A stretch of DNA of 64,000 bases. It comes from JALYJG01 sp033763555. GTDB lineage: Bacteria > Pseudomonadota > Alphaproteobacteria > UBA9219. The stretch is taken from positions 1 to 64,000 of the forward strand of contig JANRKK010000009.1 of the NCBI GenBank assembly GCA_033763555.1. The letters run 5' to 3'. Below, in pieces: positions 9,401-17,105 of this stretch. Position numbers and translations under genes: made by a program. Each line of letters begins with the position of its first letter. Within the stretch, counting starts at the first letter, position 1. The notes under the pieces were generated by a model, which was not told the origin of the DNA, did not search any database, and worked only from the letters and a program-made list of their open reading frames with translations.

Positions 9401-11288
9401 CGGGGCGGCCGACAAATTCATGGATAAAGACGGGCTTCTCGCTGTCACGCGGCTTCACTTCATAAGGGCCGCCTGTATATTCAATCCGCAGCCCCATATT
9501 TTCGATCAGCGGCAAGACTTCTGACAGCGCGATGGGCCGTTCCGGCTGGAAAAGCTTGAGATGCAGAAGCCCTGTGGCGGCATCCGGCGACAAATCGACG
9601 ACCATAGCGCCCGAGGATTTGGCGCAGCGTTCCAGATTCTGAATGTCATGCACGGCGATCGCGGGCCTTACGACGTCGCGGTAGGCCAGCGGGAAAGCCT
9701 CGCCATAACGGCGCAGCAATCCGAGTGTCGCCGCCTCGCCATGTCCCTTCACCAGACAGTCGCGCAGACGGTCAGCCCAGTTGCGGCAAATCTCGCGCAG
9801 TTCGGTTTCCAGTTTTTCAACATCCGGACGCGGCGAGTTGGGCTTGAGCAGCAAGGTGATAAAGGCGCGCGCCAGCAAGCTGTCATCCAGCCGCACATTC
9901 CAGTCATCCGCCTTGCCGTCGAACGCTTTCTCTAGCAGATCCTGGAATTTCAGGCGCAAAGCGGAATCATACCGCTCGCGCGGCACATAAATCAGGCAGG
10001 TAACAAAGCGTTCAAACGGGTCGCGTCGGACGAACAGCGCAACATGCGCACGCTCCTGAAGTTGGAGGATGCCAAGGCTGTTGCCCAGCAGATCTTCCTC
10101 GCTGATCTGGAACAGCTCGTCATGCGGATAATTGTTCAGAATATGGGCCAGCGCCTTTCCGGCATGGCCCGCCGGATTGAAATTGGCTTTTTTCAGCACA
10201 TAATCGATCTTGCGGCGGAGGAAGGGAATTTCACGCGGCGTCTCGGAATAGGATTGCGAGGTGAAGAGTCCGACGAACAGGCGTTCGCCGATAATATCGC
10301 CCTTGGTGTCGAAGCGGCGGATGAAAATCGCATCCATCGGCACCGGGCGATGAACCCGTGAGCGCTGGTTGGTCTTGGTGACGACCAGAAGATGATGCTG
10401 ACGGACATAGCGTTGCAGCGTCGGCGTTTTTTCAGCATTCAGCGCACGCAACCCACCGAACATTTTCACACTGGGATCACGCAGAACGCCCAGACCGCTA
10501 TCTTTCAGGACGCGAATGCTTTCCAGCTTGCCGTTCTTTTGCACCAGATCGATGTCGCGATAACCGAGGTAGGTAAAATTATTGTCGTCCAGCCAGCGCA
10601 TGAAAGCCTTGGCTTCCTCGGTGTTTTCGGCGGCGGATTCCTGATGCTTCGAGGCGGCGGCCTGCTCAATGGCTTCTTTTATGCGCTTGCGCATCACGGG
10701 CCAGTCCTCGACCGCGGCGCGCACGTCGTTCAGCACTTCGCGGATTTCGCCTTCGATCTCCCGTAGAAGATCGGCGTCGAGGCAGTGATCGAACTGGATA
10801 TGCATGAAGGATTCGGCTTGCACGCTTCCGACGGGGGCACTGCCCGGCTTCCCGCCTGCGCTGACGAGGTTGAGCAGATTGCCCTTGGCGTCGCGGCGCA
10901 CTTGCAGAACCGGATGAATAACCAGATGAACGACAAGGCCGCGCTTCTGCAAAGCGCCGCTGACGGAATCAACCAGGAAAGGCATATCGTCATTGACGAT
11001 TTCCAGAACCGTATGGTCGATCGTCCAGCCATCCGCGACAGGCGAAGGGTTGAAGAGGCGGAGCTTGGCACTACCCGGCTTGCGCTGTTGGCCCAGCTGC
11101 CACATGGAGGCTGCCATGCCTTCGCGGTCGTTGGCCGAAAACAGGGCCATGTCCGCTTTCATGACATGCGCGTAAAAGGAACGGGTGAAATCGGCGGGTG
11201 CGGGCGTAAAGGAGGGCGAGGAAGATTTGGACGGGCGCGTTTTCGCGGCAGGACGGCTCGTTTTCTTTTTCGGCATATGTCGCCCCAT
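6432..11288 (-). CDS. gdhB: NAD-specific glutamate dehydrogenase, large type
   Basis: This 1,618-residue protein is the large (about 180 kDa) NAD-dependent glutamate dehydrogenase that oxidises glutamate to 2-oxoglutarate and ammonia. The N-terminal half contains ACT-like regulatory segments. The catalytic part shows V-P-V-G-S-K-G-G-F-I-V-K with the active Lys, G-V-G-D-M-S-G-D-V-F-G-N-G-M-L, and V-G-E-G-A-N-L-G-F-T-Q of the NAD domain. An acidic/helical C-terminal region follows. The start at 11288 has GGAG nine bases upstream; Met5 is an alternative. The N-terminus is Lys/Ser/Pro-rich and probably disordered. The stop lies 12 bases before the tgt start. The symbol is by family; gdh2 is also used. 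Confidence 0.95.
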   Translation of the reverse strand: MGRHMPKKKTSRPAAKTRPSKSSSPSFTPAPADFTRSFYAHVMKADMALFSANDREGMAASMWQLGQQRKPGSAKLRLFNPSPVADGWTIDHTVLEIVNDDMPFLVDSVSGALQKRGLVVHLVIHPVLQVRRDAKGNLLNLVSAGGKPGSAPVGSVQAESFMHIQFDHCLDADLLREIEGEIREVLNDVRAAVEDWPVMRKRIKEAIEQAAASKHQESAAENTEEAKAFMRWLDDNNFTYLGYRDIDLVQKNGKLESIRVLKDSGLGVLRDPSVKMFGGLRALNAEKTPTLQRYVRQHHLLVVTKTNQRSRVHRPVPMDAIFIRRFDTKGDIIGERLFVGLFTSQSYSETPREIPFLRRKIDYVLKKANFNPAGHAGKALAHILNNYPHDELFQISEEDLLGNSLGILQLQERAHVALFVRRDPFERFVTCLIYVPRERYDSALRLKFQDLLEKAFDGKADDWNVRLDDSLLARAFITLLLKPNSPRPDVEKLETELREICRNWADRLRDCLVKGHGEAATLGLLRRYGEAFPLAYRDVVRPAIAVHDIQNLERCAKSSGAMVVDLSPDAATGLLHLKLFQPERPIALSEVLPLIENMGLRIEYTGGPYEVKPRDSEKPVFIHEFVGRPAYAPITDLRHVKPVFEEAFGKVWTGDVENDAFNSLVLRAGMPWREVVMMRALARYLRQLRIPYSHEMIAGTFLAHPQVAQQIYALFFARHNPDLKGDRTARCRTLEAGIQEALAKVEVLEEDRIIRRYLNLVQASLRTNYFQTAKDGQPKPYLSIKFDSRAIEFMPLPKPLYEIFVHSPQMEAVHLRGGKVARGGIRWSDRRDDFRNEILGLMKAQMVKNSVIVPVGSKGGFIVKRPSPEADKHQAEGIACYRVMMQGLLDVTDNRQGNRIIPPARVVRHDDDDPYLVVAADKGTARFSDIANSISQEYGFWLDDAFASGGSAGYDHKQMAITARGAWEAVKRHFREIGKDIQTKDFTCIGVGDMSGDVFGNGMLLSKHTRLLGAFDHRHIFCDPDPDTAESYAERLRMFALPRSSWGDYDAKKISKGGGIFARSEKIIRLTPQMKKAYGISADSLAPADLIQAMLKAEVELLYFGGIGTFVKASDETHEEVGDRVTEPLRIDATDLRAQVVGEGANLGFTQRARIEYALKGGRINTDAIDNSAGVDTSDHEVNIKILLRKLVDKGQLTIEARNKLLRSMTDDVAKLVLQDNYYQTQTLSVSEERAPELLPLHVRCMHILEKAGLLNRDLEFLPHSAEIAERQRAGKGLTRPEMAVLLAYAKIWLYQQLLGSDLPDDAYLQNDLMRYFPEALQKKYPKEIQQHPLQREIIATSVTNSVTNSTGSAFVMMMADRTGQDPATVMRAYLLAREAFGLRTLWEDIDALDNQVPAKTQTHMLLVIRQVLVSSVLWFLTEISLPSSNLAPVMETYRKGVESLASWLEKCPAEINGRYRKTESELAAKGAPEALARRMAMMPALATALDLTRLSQQSSGSMGLVAGVFFGLGQRLGFDWLSEQARNVAVQTPWQRDAVVALVDELAAAQRRLTHAVVGKARDKKSADAAEKIAQWLKRHANAIERYDALLNEWRGAGAVDIAMLSLASHQLNALRA

Positions 11289-11412
11289 ATCAATCCGCTC
11301 CAGGCAATCCGGCAGGACAGGCGCGAACCTAAACCTCGCAGGGAGTCAGGTCAATAAAGGCTTGAATTGCTTCGCAAATGCGAAGGCCCGATGCCTGTTC
11401 GGGACTGTGTGC

Positions 11413-11775
11413 TTAGGGCTTTGAGGGCAGGGCTGCAGACGAACCCGTTGTGCCAGCCGGGGCGTTGGCGGCGGCTTCCGGCAGGCGGACGGTGATGCCC
11501 ATTTCTTTCAGCTGATTGATGATGGTTTTGGCGTTTTTATTGCCAGCCTGCGCGAGCTTGAGCGTGCCGACCGCCAGAGCATCCAGCTGCGTGCGGACTT
11601 TCTGCGTATCTTCAAAAGGCTGGTCTTGCTGGGCCCGCGCTTCATGCAGCGCTGTGCGGTCACGCAGCACCTGGCCGAGCTGGAACGCCATGGCGACGAA
11701 AAGAATCAAGGCCAGAAGGGCGATGGGGTACAGAATCCGCGCGACGGTGAGTCCGCTGTTATTTTTATAGGACAT
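11413..11775 (-). CDS. Small single-pass membrane protein, unknown
   Basis: The 120-residue product has one transmembrane helix at about residues 12-31 (ILYPIALLALILFVAMAF), then a helical, charged stretch (LRDRTALHEARAQQDQ) and a Pro/Ala-rich tail. AAGGAG lies seven bases before the start. It follows the next gene upstream by 11 bases and shares its plan: one N-terminal membrane helix, a helical stalk, and an Ala-rich segment ending in a G-I-T-V motif. The two may be related or form a pair; function unknown. Confidence 0.7.
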   Translation of the reverse strand: MSYKNNSGLTVARILYPIALLALILFVAMAFQLGQVLRDRTALHEARAQQDQPFEDTQKVRTQLDALAVGTLKLAQAGNKNAKTIINQLKEMGITVRLPEAAANAPAGTTGSSAALPSKP

Positions 11776-11786
11776 GAGAGGGCTCC

Positions 11787-12116
11787 TTACTGGCTTTTAT
11801 CTTCGTGGGATTCTTTGGACTCTTTGGCTTCCTTGCGTTCACTGCCTTTGGCCGCGGCGACCGTGATGCCCTGCGCGGCCAGAAGTTCGCGCGCTCCGGC
11901 ATCGCCATCCTTGACGGCGGCTTCGGCCAGCGCCTGAACCACGCCCTTGTTGACTTGGGCGAGCGACATGCCGCCATTGATGGCCATTTGCCGCTGGCTG
12001 ATATCCTGCTGCAGGCCGCGGTTGCTGCTGATCAGGGAAATATTGGCGATGAGCAGGATGAGGGCGAAAACGCCGAACACCATGGATGCCCAGTAAGTGA
12101 TTTTTTCTTCTGTCAC
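11787..12116 (-). CDS. Small single-pass membrane protein, unknown
   Basis: I place the start at a GTG (12116), because GAGG stands five bases upstream and the protein then begins VTEEKITYWASMVF directly before the membrane helix; the in-frame ATG at 12173 has no ribosome site and would translate through a hairpin cluster. The product is about 109 residues, with one transmembrane helix (MVFGVFALILLIANISLI), a helical stalk, and a highly charged Lys/Glu/Ser tail. It forms a two-gene unit with the downstream membrane protein. Confidence 0.65.
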   Translation of the reverse strand: MTEEKITYWASMVFGVFALILLIANISLISSNRGLQQDISQRQMAINGGMSLAQVNKGVVQALAEAAVKDGDAGARELLAAQGITVAAAKGSERKEAKESKESHEDKSQ

Positions 12117-12129
12117 GTTAGCCTCGCTG

Positions 12130-12167
12130 CTGAAAGGGCGGAAACGCCCGAAACGGGCTTTCAGCCC
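12130..12167 (-). other. Overlapping, mutually exclusive hairpins in a leader
   Basis: Three short perfect stems overlap: GGGCG/CGCCC (12136-12149), GCCCG/CGGGC (12146-12158), GGGCT/AGCCC (12155-12167). An outer stem CTGAAAG/CTTTCAG closes all of them. They lie just before the GTG start at 12116, so they may form a terminator for the upstream gene or a switch controlling the small membrane-protein pair. There is no T-run. Confidence 0.4.
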
Positions 12168-12214
12168 TAACATGGAGGCTGCTGATTCGCAATAAAACGG
12201 ATGATTCGTGGCAG

Positions 12215-13123
12215 CTATTGAAGGACGGCTTCAATCTCCGGCAGATCGGCCACCCAGCTTTCAAAAATGCGGGCATAGGCGGCGCACATCCGTGCGACCC
12301 ACAGCTCCTGCACAGGCAGATCACGTTCGATGATTGCCGTAGCGAAGTGCTGGCTGACAGGCAGGCGGGTAACATCCTGCCGCGCTTCGGACAGGAGATT
12401 GGCTTTTTCCAGGAAGTCGGTAGCCGCCAGGGCGTGCTTTTCAGCGATATTCATGGCCAGAACGCTGATTTCATCGGGTGTGAGCTTCAGCAGATGGGCC
12501 GGATGATCGATGGGCAGAGCCAGACGGCGTGCGGCTTCGTGATTGGCGCGGTCGATCAGATCGGACGTATCAAAAGCCGCCGGAACCGAATAAGTCAGAC
12601 CCAGATGGTTGATATATTCGAGGCCGTTGGCAAAAGCGCCAATGGCCAGCAGGTCAGCCATGATGCGCGCGACGCGGGTTGAGCCTGTGGCCTGCGCCAC
12701 GAACAGGGCCGCTTCGGCATCCACGCGGGCGCGATGCTGATAAAGCCCATAAAGCTCGGACAGTGGCGAGGGCAGATCGGCACGGGCAGCCAGAAAATCG
12801 CGGGCGATATGGTTCTCAACACCGCGATGGTTGCGGCGGAAATAGTCCAGCTCGGCCGCCGTCAGGGGCAGGCTGACATCGGCGGACAGGAAATCATTGA
12901 CCGTATGGCCGGAAAGGGCGGCAACCACCTGCCAGTCATCGAACAGAACGGCGCCGCTGGCTTCCTCAACAGGCGCTTTTTCCTGCCGATTGAAGGGGCG
13001 GGCGAACATATCAAAGGACAGGCCCGGCTGGGACAGGCGGCTCAGCCACTCCAGAATACGGGGGTTCGGTTCCCATACCAGGGCAGGATTGTCGTTTTGC
13101 GCGGGGGGCGACAGGCGGCTCAT
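12215..13123 (-). CDS. Hypothetical cytoplasmic protein, unknown
   Basis: I do not recognise the family. The start at 13123 (MSRLSPPAQ) has AAGAGGA close upstream; an in-frame start at 13192 adds 23 residues but lacks a ribosome site. The product has about 302 residues, no signal peptide and no membrane helix. It looks mostly helical, with conserved-looking stretches such as N-H-R-G-V-E-N-H-I-A-R-D-F and L-A-I-G-A-F-A-N-G-L-E-Y. It could be transcribed with the two small membrane-protein genes downstream. Confidence 0.65.
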   Translation of the reverse strand: MSRLSPPAQNDNPALVWEPNPRILEWLSRLSQPGLSFDMFARPFNRQEKAPVEEASGAVLFDDWQVVAALSGHTVNDFLSADVSLPLTAAELDYFRRNHRGVENHIARDFLAARADLPSPLSELYGLYQHRARVDAEAALFVAQATGSTRVARIMADLLAIGAFANGLEYINHLGLTYSVPAAFDTSDLIDRANHEAARRLALPIDHPAHLLKLTPDEISVLAMNIAEKHALAATDFLEKANLLSEARQDVTRLPVSQHFATAIIERDLPVQELWVARMCAAYARIFESWVADLPEIEAVLQ

Positions 13124-13259
13124 GACATCCTCTTGTTCAGCATCGACTGATATTTCGTAGGCCCCGCCTTTGTTTCCAGCCTTGATAAACATGCCAGACA
13201 GCCTTTTTCAGCAGGGTGAAAGTATAAGGATTTGATTCGTGCGGGCTTTCGGAAGAGTT

Positions 13260-13328
13260 CGTGGATAACTCAAGGACTTATCCACAGCTTCTATCATACG
13301 GAATTAGTTGCAGTTAAGAGAAATTTAC
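13260..13328. promoter_or_regulatory. Inverted DnaA-box-like pair and a CtrA-like site
   Basis: In the divergent intergenic region 13124-13447, TTATCCACA (13278-13286) is a perfect DnaA box, and CGTGGATAA (13260-13268) is an inverted box with one mismatch. Downstream, TTAA-N7-TTAC (13314-13328) is one base from the CtrA consensus TTAA-N7-TTAA, in an AT-rich stretch. This could regulate the divergent genes. It is only two boxes, so calling it an origin would be unsupported. Nothing else is seen in these 324 bases. Confidence 0.4.
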
Positions 13329-13447
13329 CAAAATGAATCAAAATTAAGTGTTAGAGAGTCCTTCCCGGCACACTGTGCCGTCTGGGCAACAGATTGCCTG
13401 CCGCAGAAGCTGACTTTATTAAGATCGGAAGCTGGTCTTTCCTCCCC

Positions 13448-15259
13448 ATGACTCCTTACAGCGCTCCCCTCGCGGATATCGGTTTCCTTCTGACGCGTCT
13501 TGTCGGGTTGGAAAAACTCGCCGCTTTGCCCGGCTATGATTCGGTTAGCGCTGATCTGGTCGAGGCCGTACTGGGTGAGGCCGCTAAAATCGCCAGCGAA
13601 CAATTCGATCCGCTGAATCCTATCGGCGATAAGGAGGGCGCGCGGCTTCAAAAGGATTCCGTCCAGATGCCGAAGGGCTTCAAGGAAGCCTACAAGGCTT
13701 TTGCTGATGGCGGCTGGAACGGATTGTCAGTGGAGAGTGATCTGGGCGGGCAGGGCCTGCCCTGGACCATCGCCATGGCGGTGCAGGAAATGTTTCAGTC
13801 GGCGAATATCAGCCTCGCGCTCTGCCCGCTGCTGACGCAAGGTGCCATCGAAGCGCTGACCGCCCATGGCAGTGAAGAGCTGAAAGTCAGATTTTTGCCG
13901 AAGCTGGTCAGCGGCGAATGGCCGGGCACGATGAATTTGACCGAACCGCAGGCGGGTTCCGATGTTGGCGCGGTGCGCAGCAAGGCCGAACGCAAAGACG
14001 GCCATTACCTGATCACCGGGCAGAAAATTTTTATCAGCTATGGCGATCATGATCTGACGGACAATATTCTGCATCTGGTGCTGGCGCGTTTGCCAGACGC
14101 GCCGGAAGGCACCAAGGGCCTGTCGCTGTTTCTCGTGCCCAAGATTTTGGTGAAGGAGAATGGTGCGCTGGGTGAACGGAACGATGTCCGTGTTGTTTCC
14201 ATCGAACACAAGCTTGGCCAGCATGCCAGCCCCACCTGTGTCATGGCCTATGGCGATAAAGGCGGCGCAGTCGGCTATCTGGTTGGCGCCGAGCATGGTG
14301 GCATGGCGGCGATGTTCACCATGATGAACAATGCGCGCATCGGCGTTGGGTTGCAGGGCCTGGCTATGATGGAGCGTTCCTATCAGCAGGCCTGCGATTA
14401 CGCCAAAACCCGCATTCAAGGCCGCAGCATTCACCGCGCACGCGACAGCCGCACGCATGATGATCCGCTGGTGACGATCATCCATCATCCCGATGTGCGG
14501 CGCATGCTGCTCTGGATGAAGGCGCATACCGAAGCGGCACGCGCGCTGGCCTACAGCTGCGCCTATGGCGTGGATATGGAAAAACGCGCGGCGGATGAGA
14601 AGCAGCGCAAGGCCGCGCAGCTGCGCGTCGATCTGCTAACGCCCGTCGTGAAAGGCTGGCTGACCGATCTCGCCAATGAAATCACCTCGTTGGGCGTGCA
14701 GGTGTTCGGCGGCATGGGTTATATCGAGGAAACCGGGGCGGCGCAGCCGATGCGCGATGCGCGCGTCCTCGCCATTTACGAAGGTACCAACGGTATTCAG
14801 GCGAATGATCTGGTCTTCCGCAAAATGGGTCGCGATAGCGGCGCAGCGTTCCGCGACCTGATAGATGAGATGTATCGGTTTTTGCCGGAGCTGACTGACC
14901 TGCCGGGCGACGATGCCGCGGTGATGCACAAGCATCTGTCGCGTGCGCTCAACTGCCTGCGCGATACGGGCGATTGGATGGTGAAAAAGGCGAAGGAAGA
15001 TATTCCCGCCGCCGCCGCCGGGGCCGCACCCTTCCTGCGGCTCGCGGGCAATGTGATTGGCGGCTATTACCTGATCAAATCGGCGGCGCTGGCGCAAAAA
15101 GATATGGCCGAACGCGCGGGCGACCCGAAATTCCTTTCATCCAAGATCATGACCGCGCGCTTTTACGCCGAACATGTGCTGCCGGGCTGTGGCGGATTGG
15201 CGGTGGCTGCGACCGAAGGTGCCGCGGTTACCCTGGCAATGCCGGAAGAGGGGTTTTAA
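13448..15259 (+). CDS. Acyl-CoA dehydrogenase
   Basis: This 603-residue flavoprotein belongs to the longer acyl-CoA dehydrogenase branch that carries an extra C-terminal domain. It shows M-N-L-T-E-P-Q-A-G-S-D-V-G, I-T-G-Q-K-I-F-I-S-Y-G-D-H, V-Q-V-F-G-G-M-G-Y-I-E-E-T-G and Y-E-G-T-N-G-I-Q, which bind FAD and substrate; the Glu of Y-E-G-T is the usual catalytic base. It would perform the first step of fatty-acid beta-oxidation. The start at 13448 (MTPYSAPL) fits the family; a longer frame to 13394 has no support. Its 3' end overlaps the converging gene by 32 bases. Confidence 0.93.
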   Translation: MTPYSAPLADIGFLLTRLVGLEKLAALPGYDSVSADLVEAVLGEAAKIASEQFDPLNPIGDKEGARLQKDSVQMPKGFKEAYKAFADGGWNGLSVESDLGGQGLPWTIAMAVQEMFQSANISLALCPLLTQGAIEALTAHGSEELKVRFLPKLVSGEWPGTMNLTEPQAGSDVGAVRSKAERKDGHYLITGQKIFISYGDHDLTDNILHLVLARLPDAPEGTKGLSLFLVPKILVKENGALGERNDVRVVSIEHKLGQHASPTCVMAYGDKGGAVGYLVGAEHGGMAAMFTMMNNARIGVGLQGLAMMERSYQQACDYAKTRIQGRSIHRARDSRTHDDPLVTIIHHPDVRRMLLWMKAHTEAARALAYSCAYGVDMEKRAADEKQRKAAQLRVDLLTPVVKGWLTDLANEITSLGVQVFGGMGYIEETGAAQPMRDARVLAIYEGTNGIQANDLVFRKMGRDSGAAFRDLIDEMYRFLPELTDLPGDDAAVMHKHLSRALNCLRDTGDWMVKKAKEDIPAAAAGAAPFLRLAGNVIGGYYLIKSAALAQKDMAERAGDPKFLSSKIMTARFYAEHVLPGCGGLAVAATEGAAVTLAMPEEGF

Positions 15260-15812
15260 TTCGACCGAACGGGCGTGCTGGCTTCCACTGACTTTCGGTC
15301 TGATCATAAACTTCCAGTTCATCCAATTTCAGGATTCGGGAAGGTTCACCGTTGGCCATCTTCTTATAGTCATCGACAAAAGCCATAGGAACGGGTTCAT
15401 CCCCTTCACCTCGCGCCATGAACAGGCCAAATATATTTTGAAATCCTGTTGCCTCTTCGCCCGGCACTTGAACGCGGGCATGCAAAGGAGGCACGCCTGA
15501 GAAAGAATAAATCGAAAAGTCTGCTGGCAGAACTTCGGCTATGGAATCTGCATAAGCGAGGGAAGCCGCGCTAAAGCTTGCCATGCTTTCCAGATAAGCT
15601 GCGGCATTGGCAGGCTGTGTTTTTGCAAGATGCTCGTAATAGGCATCCAGGCTTTTTTCTGGAACAACGACGCAGGTGGGAAGGCCCAGAAACGGCCATG
15701 CAGGCTGCATGTGGCCGACGACAATGCCTCGGATATCCTTGCCGTCTTTCGTACGAATATCGACGTCCCGGCCAAGAGTTATTGCTGAAAATGCTGGTGG
15801 TATATTGCTCAT
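15228..15812 (-). CDS. Hypothetical protein, 194 residues
   Basis: The family is unknown to me. AGGGAT lies upstream of the start. The protein is soluble, with no signal peptide. Its N-terminal 50 residues contain D-I-R-G-I-V-V-G-H and C-V-V-V-P-E-K-S-L, which resemble G-I-Q-G-V-V-V-G-V and L-A-V-I-P-E-I-K-L at the same place in the other 194-residue protein on the far side of mscL. The two may be old duplicates. Its 3' end overlaps that of the acyl-CoA dehydrogenase gene. Confidence 0.65.
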   Translation of the reverse strand: MSNIPPAFSAITLGRDVDIRTKDGKDIRGIVVGHMQPAWPFLGLPTCVVVPEKSLDAYYEHLAKTQPANAAAYLESMASFSAASLAYADSIAEVLPADFSIYSFSGVPPLHARVQVPGEEATGFQNIFGLFMARGEGDEPVPMAFVDDYKKMANGEPSRILKLDELEVYDQTESQWKPARPFGRIKTPLPALPG

Positions 15813-15907
15813 ATGATTATCCCTGCAAGAGTATGAACCCGCAACAATATGCAGCGCCTAATATGGCCTGCCGCAGCTTTGAAAACAACAAAAGCGTTAT
15901 TAACCAA

Positions 15908-16342
15908 CTAACCCGCTGCCAGATCGGCGGTGCAGTGCGGGCATTTGGTGGCCTTGAGGTTGATGGCCGAGACGCAGCGCGGGCAGTCACGCGTGGTGGT
16001 CGGTTTTTTCACCAGGCGGTTGATCTGCCGCACCAACAGGAAAATCACAAAGGCGACGATCAGAAAATCGATGACGGAATTGATGAACATTCCGTAATTG
16101 AGCGTCGGCGCGCCTGCGGCCTTGGCGGCGGCGAGCGTGTCGTAGGATTTGTCGGACAGGTTGACGAACAGGCTGGAAAAATCCACCTGTCCCATGAGCA
16201 GGCCGACGGGCGGCATGATAATGTCGCTGACCAGCGAGGTTACGATCTTGCCGAAGGTCGCGCCGATGATCACGCCGATGGCGAGATCAACCACATTGCC
16301 GCGCGCGGCAAATTCACGGAATTCCTGAAGGAGTTTTTTCAT
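15908..16342 (-). CDS. mscL: Large-conductance mechanosensitive channel
   Basis: MscL opens under membrane tension to release solutes on hypo-osmotic shock. The 144-residue protein has the N-terminal F-R-E-F-A-A-R-G-N-V-V-D-L-A-I-G-V-I-I-G motif at the start of TM1 and a second helix (FLIVAFVIFLLV). Its C-terminus adds a zinc-ribbon-like C-P-R-C...C-P-H-C, found in a known subset of the family. AAGGA precedes the start. It lies between two unknown genes on the same strand. Confidence 0.96.
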   Translation of the reverse strand: MKKLLQEFREFAARGNVVDLAIGVIIGATFGKIVTSLVSDIIMPPVGLLMGQVDFSSLFVNLSDKSYDTLAAAKAAGAPTLNYGMFINSVIDFLIVAFVIFLLVRQINRLVKKPTTTRDCPRCVSAINLKATKCPHCTADLAAG

Positions 16343-16377
16343 AACTCAGTCCTTACAGCAAAGCTGGATACTCTAGA

Positions 16378-16962
16378 CTAACTGAAGTTAGGGGGCGGGT
16401 TAAGGGCCCTACCAAAACGGGCTGCAACAGTAGGGCGGTGGGCGATAACATCAGCCAAGTCAGCCCTGTGGTAGAGCGAGGTTCTTCCATGCGGCTCATT
16501 ATTATAGAATGTCAGCATAATAGTGGGTGCGCCAGCGGCATTAACGCTCAAAATTCGGCCATCGAGGATGTGATCAGGCATTTCAGGAAGCGGACAATTT
16601 CTTAAAGGATAATTCCGTTCAGCCTCTTCTACTTGAATAGCAGGCACGCCGACATCTATTTTTCGACCGATTTTTTGTGGAAGATCATTAGGGTGTGAGT
16701 ATAGATGTGCCGCGCCAATGCTATGGCGCTGTTCATACATTCTGTCCACATAATGTGGGGCTCCTTGAAGACGTCCGCCCCCATATAGGCAGGCTTGCAT
16801 GTATATTAAATATTCTGGAAGCTTGATTTCGGGAATAACAGCAAGCCAAGGATAGGTCAAAAGGCTTGTTGGAATATCAAGTACGCCAACCACAACGCCC
16901 TGAATTCCCGTGTCCTCAACGACATCGCCAATCTGATAAGATTCAAGAATACTGGTTCGCAT
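16378..16962 (-). CDS. Hypothetical protein, 194 residues
   Basis: The product is unknown. AAGGAG lies eight bases before the start. It has no signal peptide. The N-terminal part (G-D-V-V-E-D-T-G-I-Q-G-V-V-V-G) resembles the gene at 15228-15812, which has exactly the same length. Base composition is somewhat more AT-rich than in mscL next to it. It may be transcribed with mscL, as 35 bases separate them. Confidence 0.65.
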   Translation of the reverse strand: MRTSILESYQIGDVVEDTGIQGVVVGVLDIPTSLLTYPWLAVIPEIKLPEYLIYMQACLYGGGRLQGAPHYVDRMYEQRHSIGAAHLYSHPNDLPQKIGRKIDVGVPAIQVEEAERNYPLRNCPLPEMPDHILDGRILSVNAAGAPTIMLTFYNNEPHGRTSLYHRADLADVIAHRPTVAARFGRALNPPPNFS

Positions 16963-17079
16963 ATATTTTCTCCTTAAAATGTTACCTTGTCATGCATCAT
17001 TCCATATCCCATATCACACGAGAAGATTGTTGAAAACTGTACCGTTTGGATAGCATTAATGCCTATGCTAGAAGCGATT

Positions 17080-17087
17080 ATGGTTAA
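17080..17087 (-). promoter_or_regulatory. TTAACCAT site before the 634-residue gene
   Basis: ATGGTTAA on the plus strand is TTAACCAT on the minus strand, an 8-mer known as a CtrA half-site in alphaproteobacteria. It lies 19 bases before the start codon, close to the ribosome site, so any effect is uncertain. Confidence 0.3.
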
Positions 17088-17105
17088 AATTAAGGACCCA
17101 GTTTA

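Noticed and set aside
13124..13447. Chromosome origin of replication.
   Set aside because: Only two DnaA boxes and no origin-type neighbours; listed as a regulatory candidate only.
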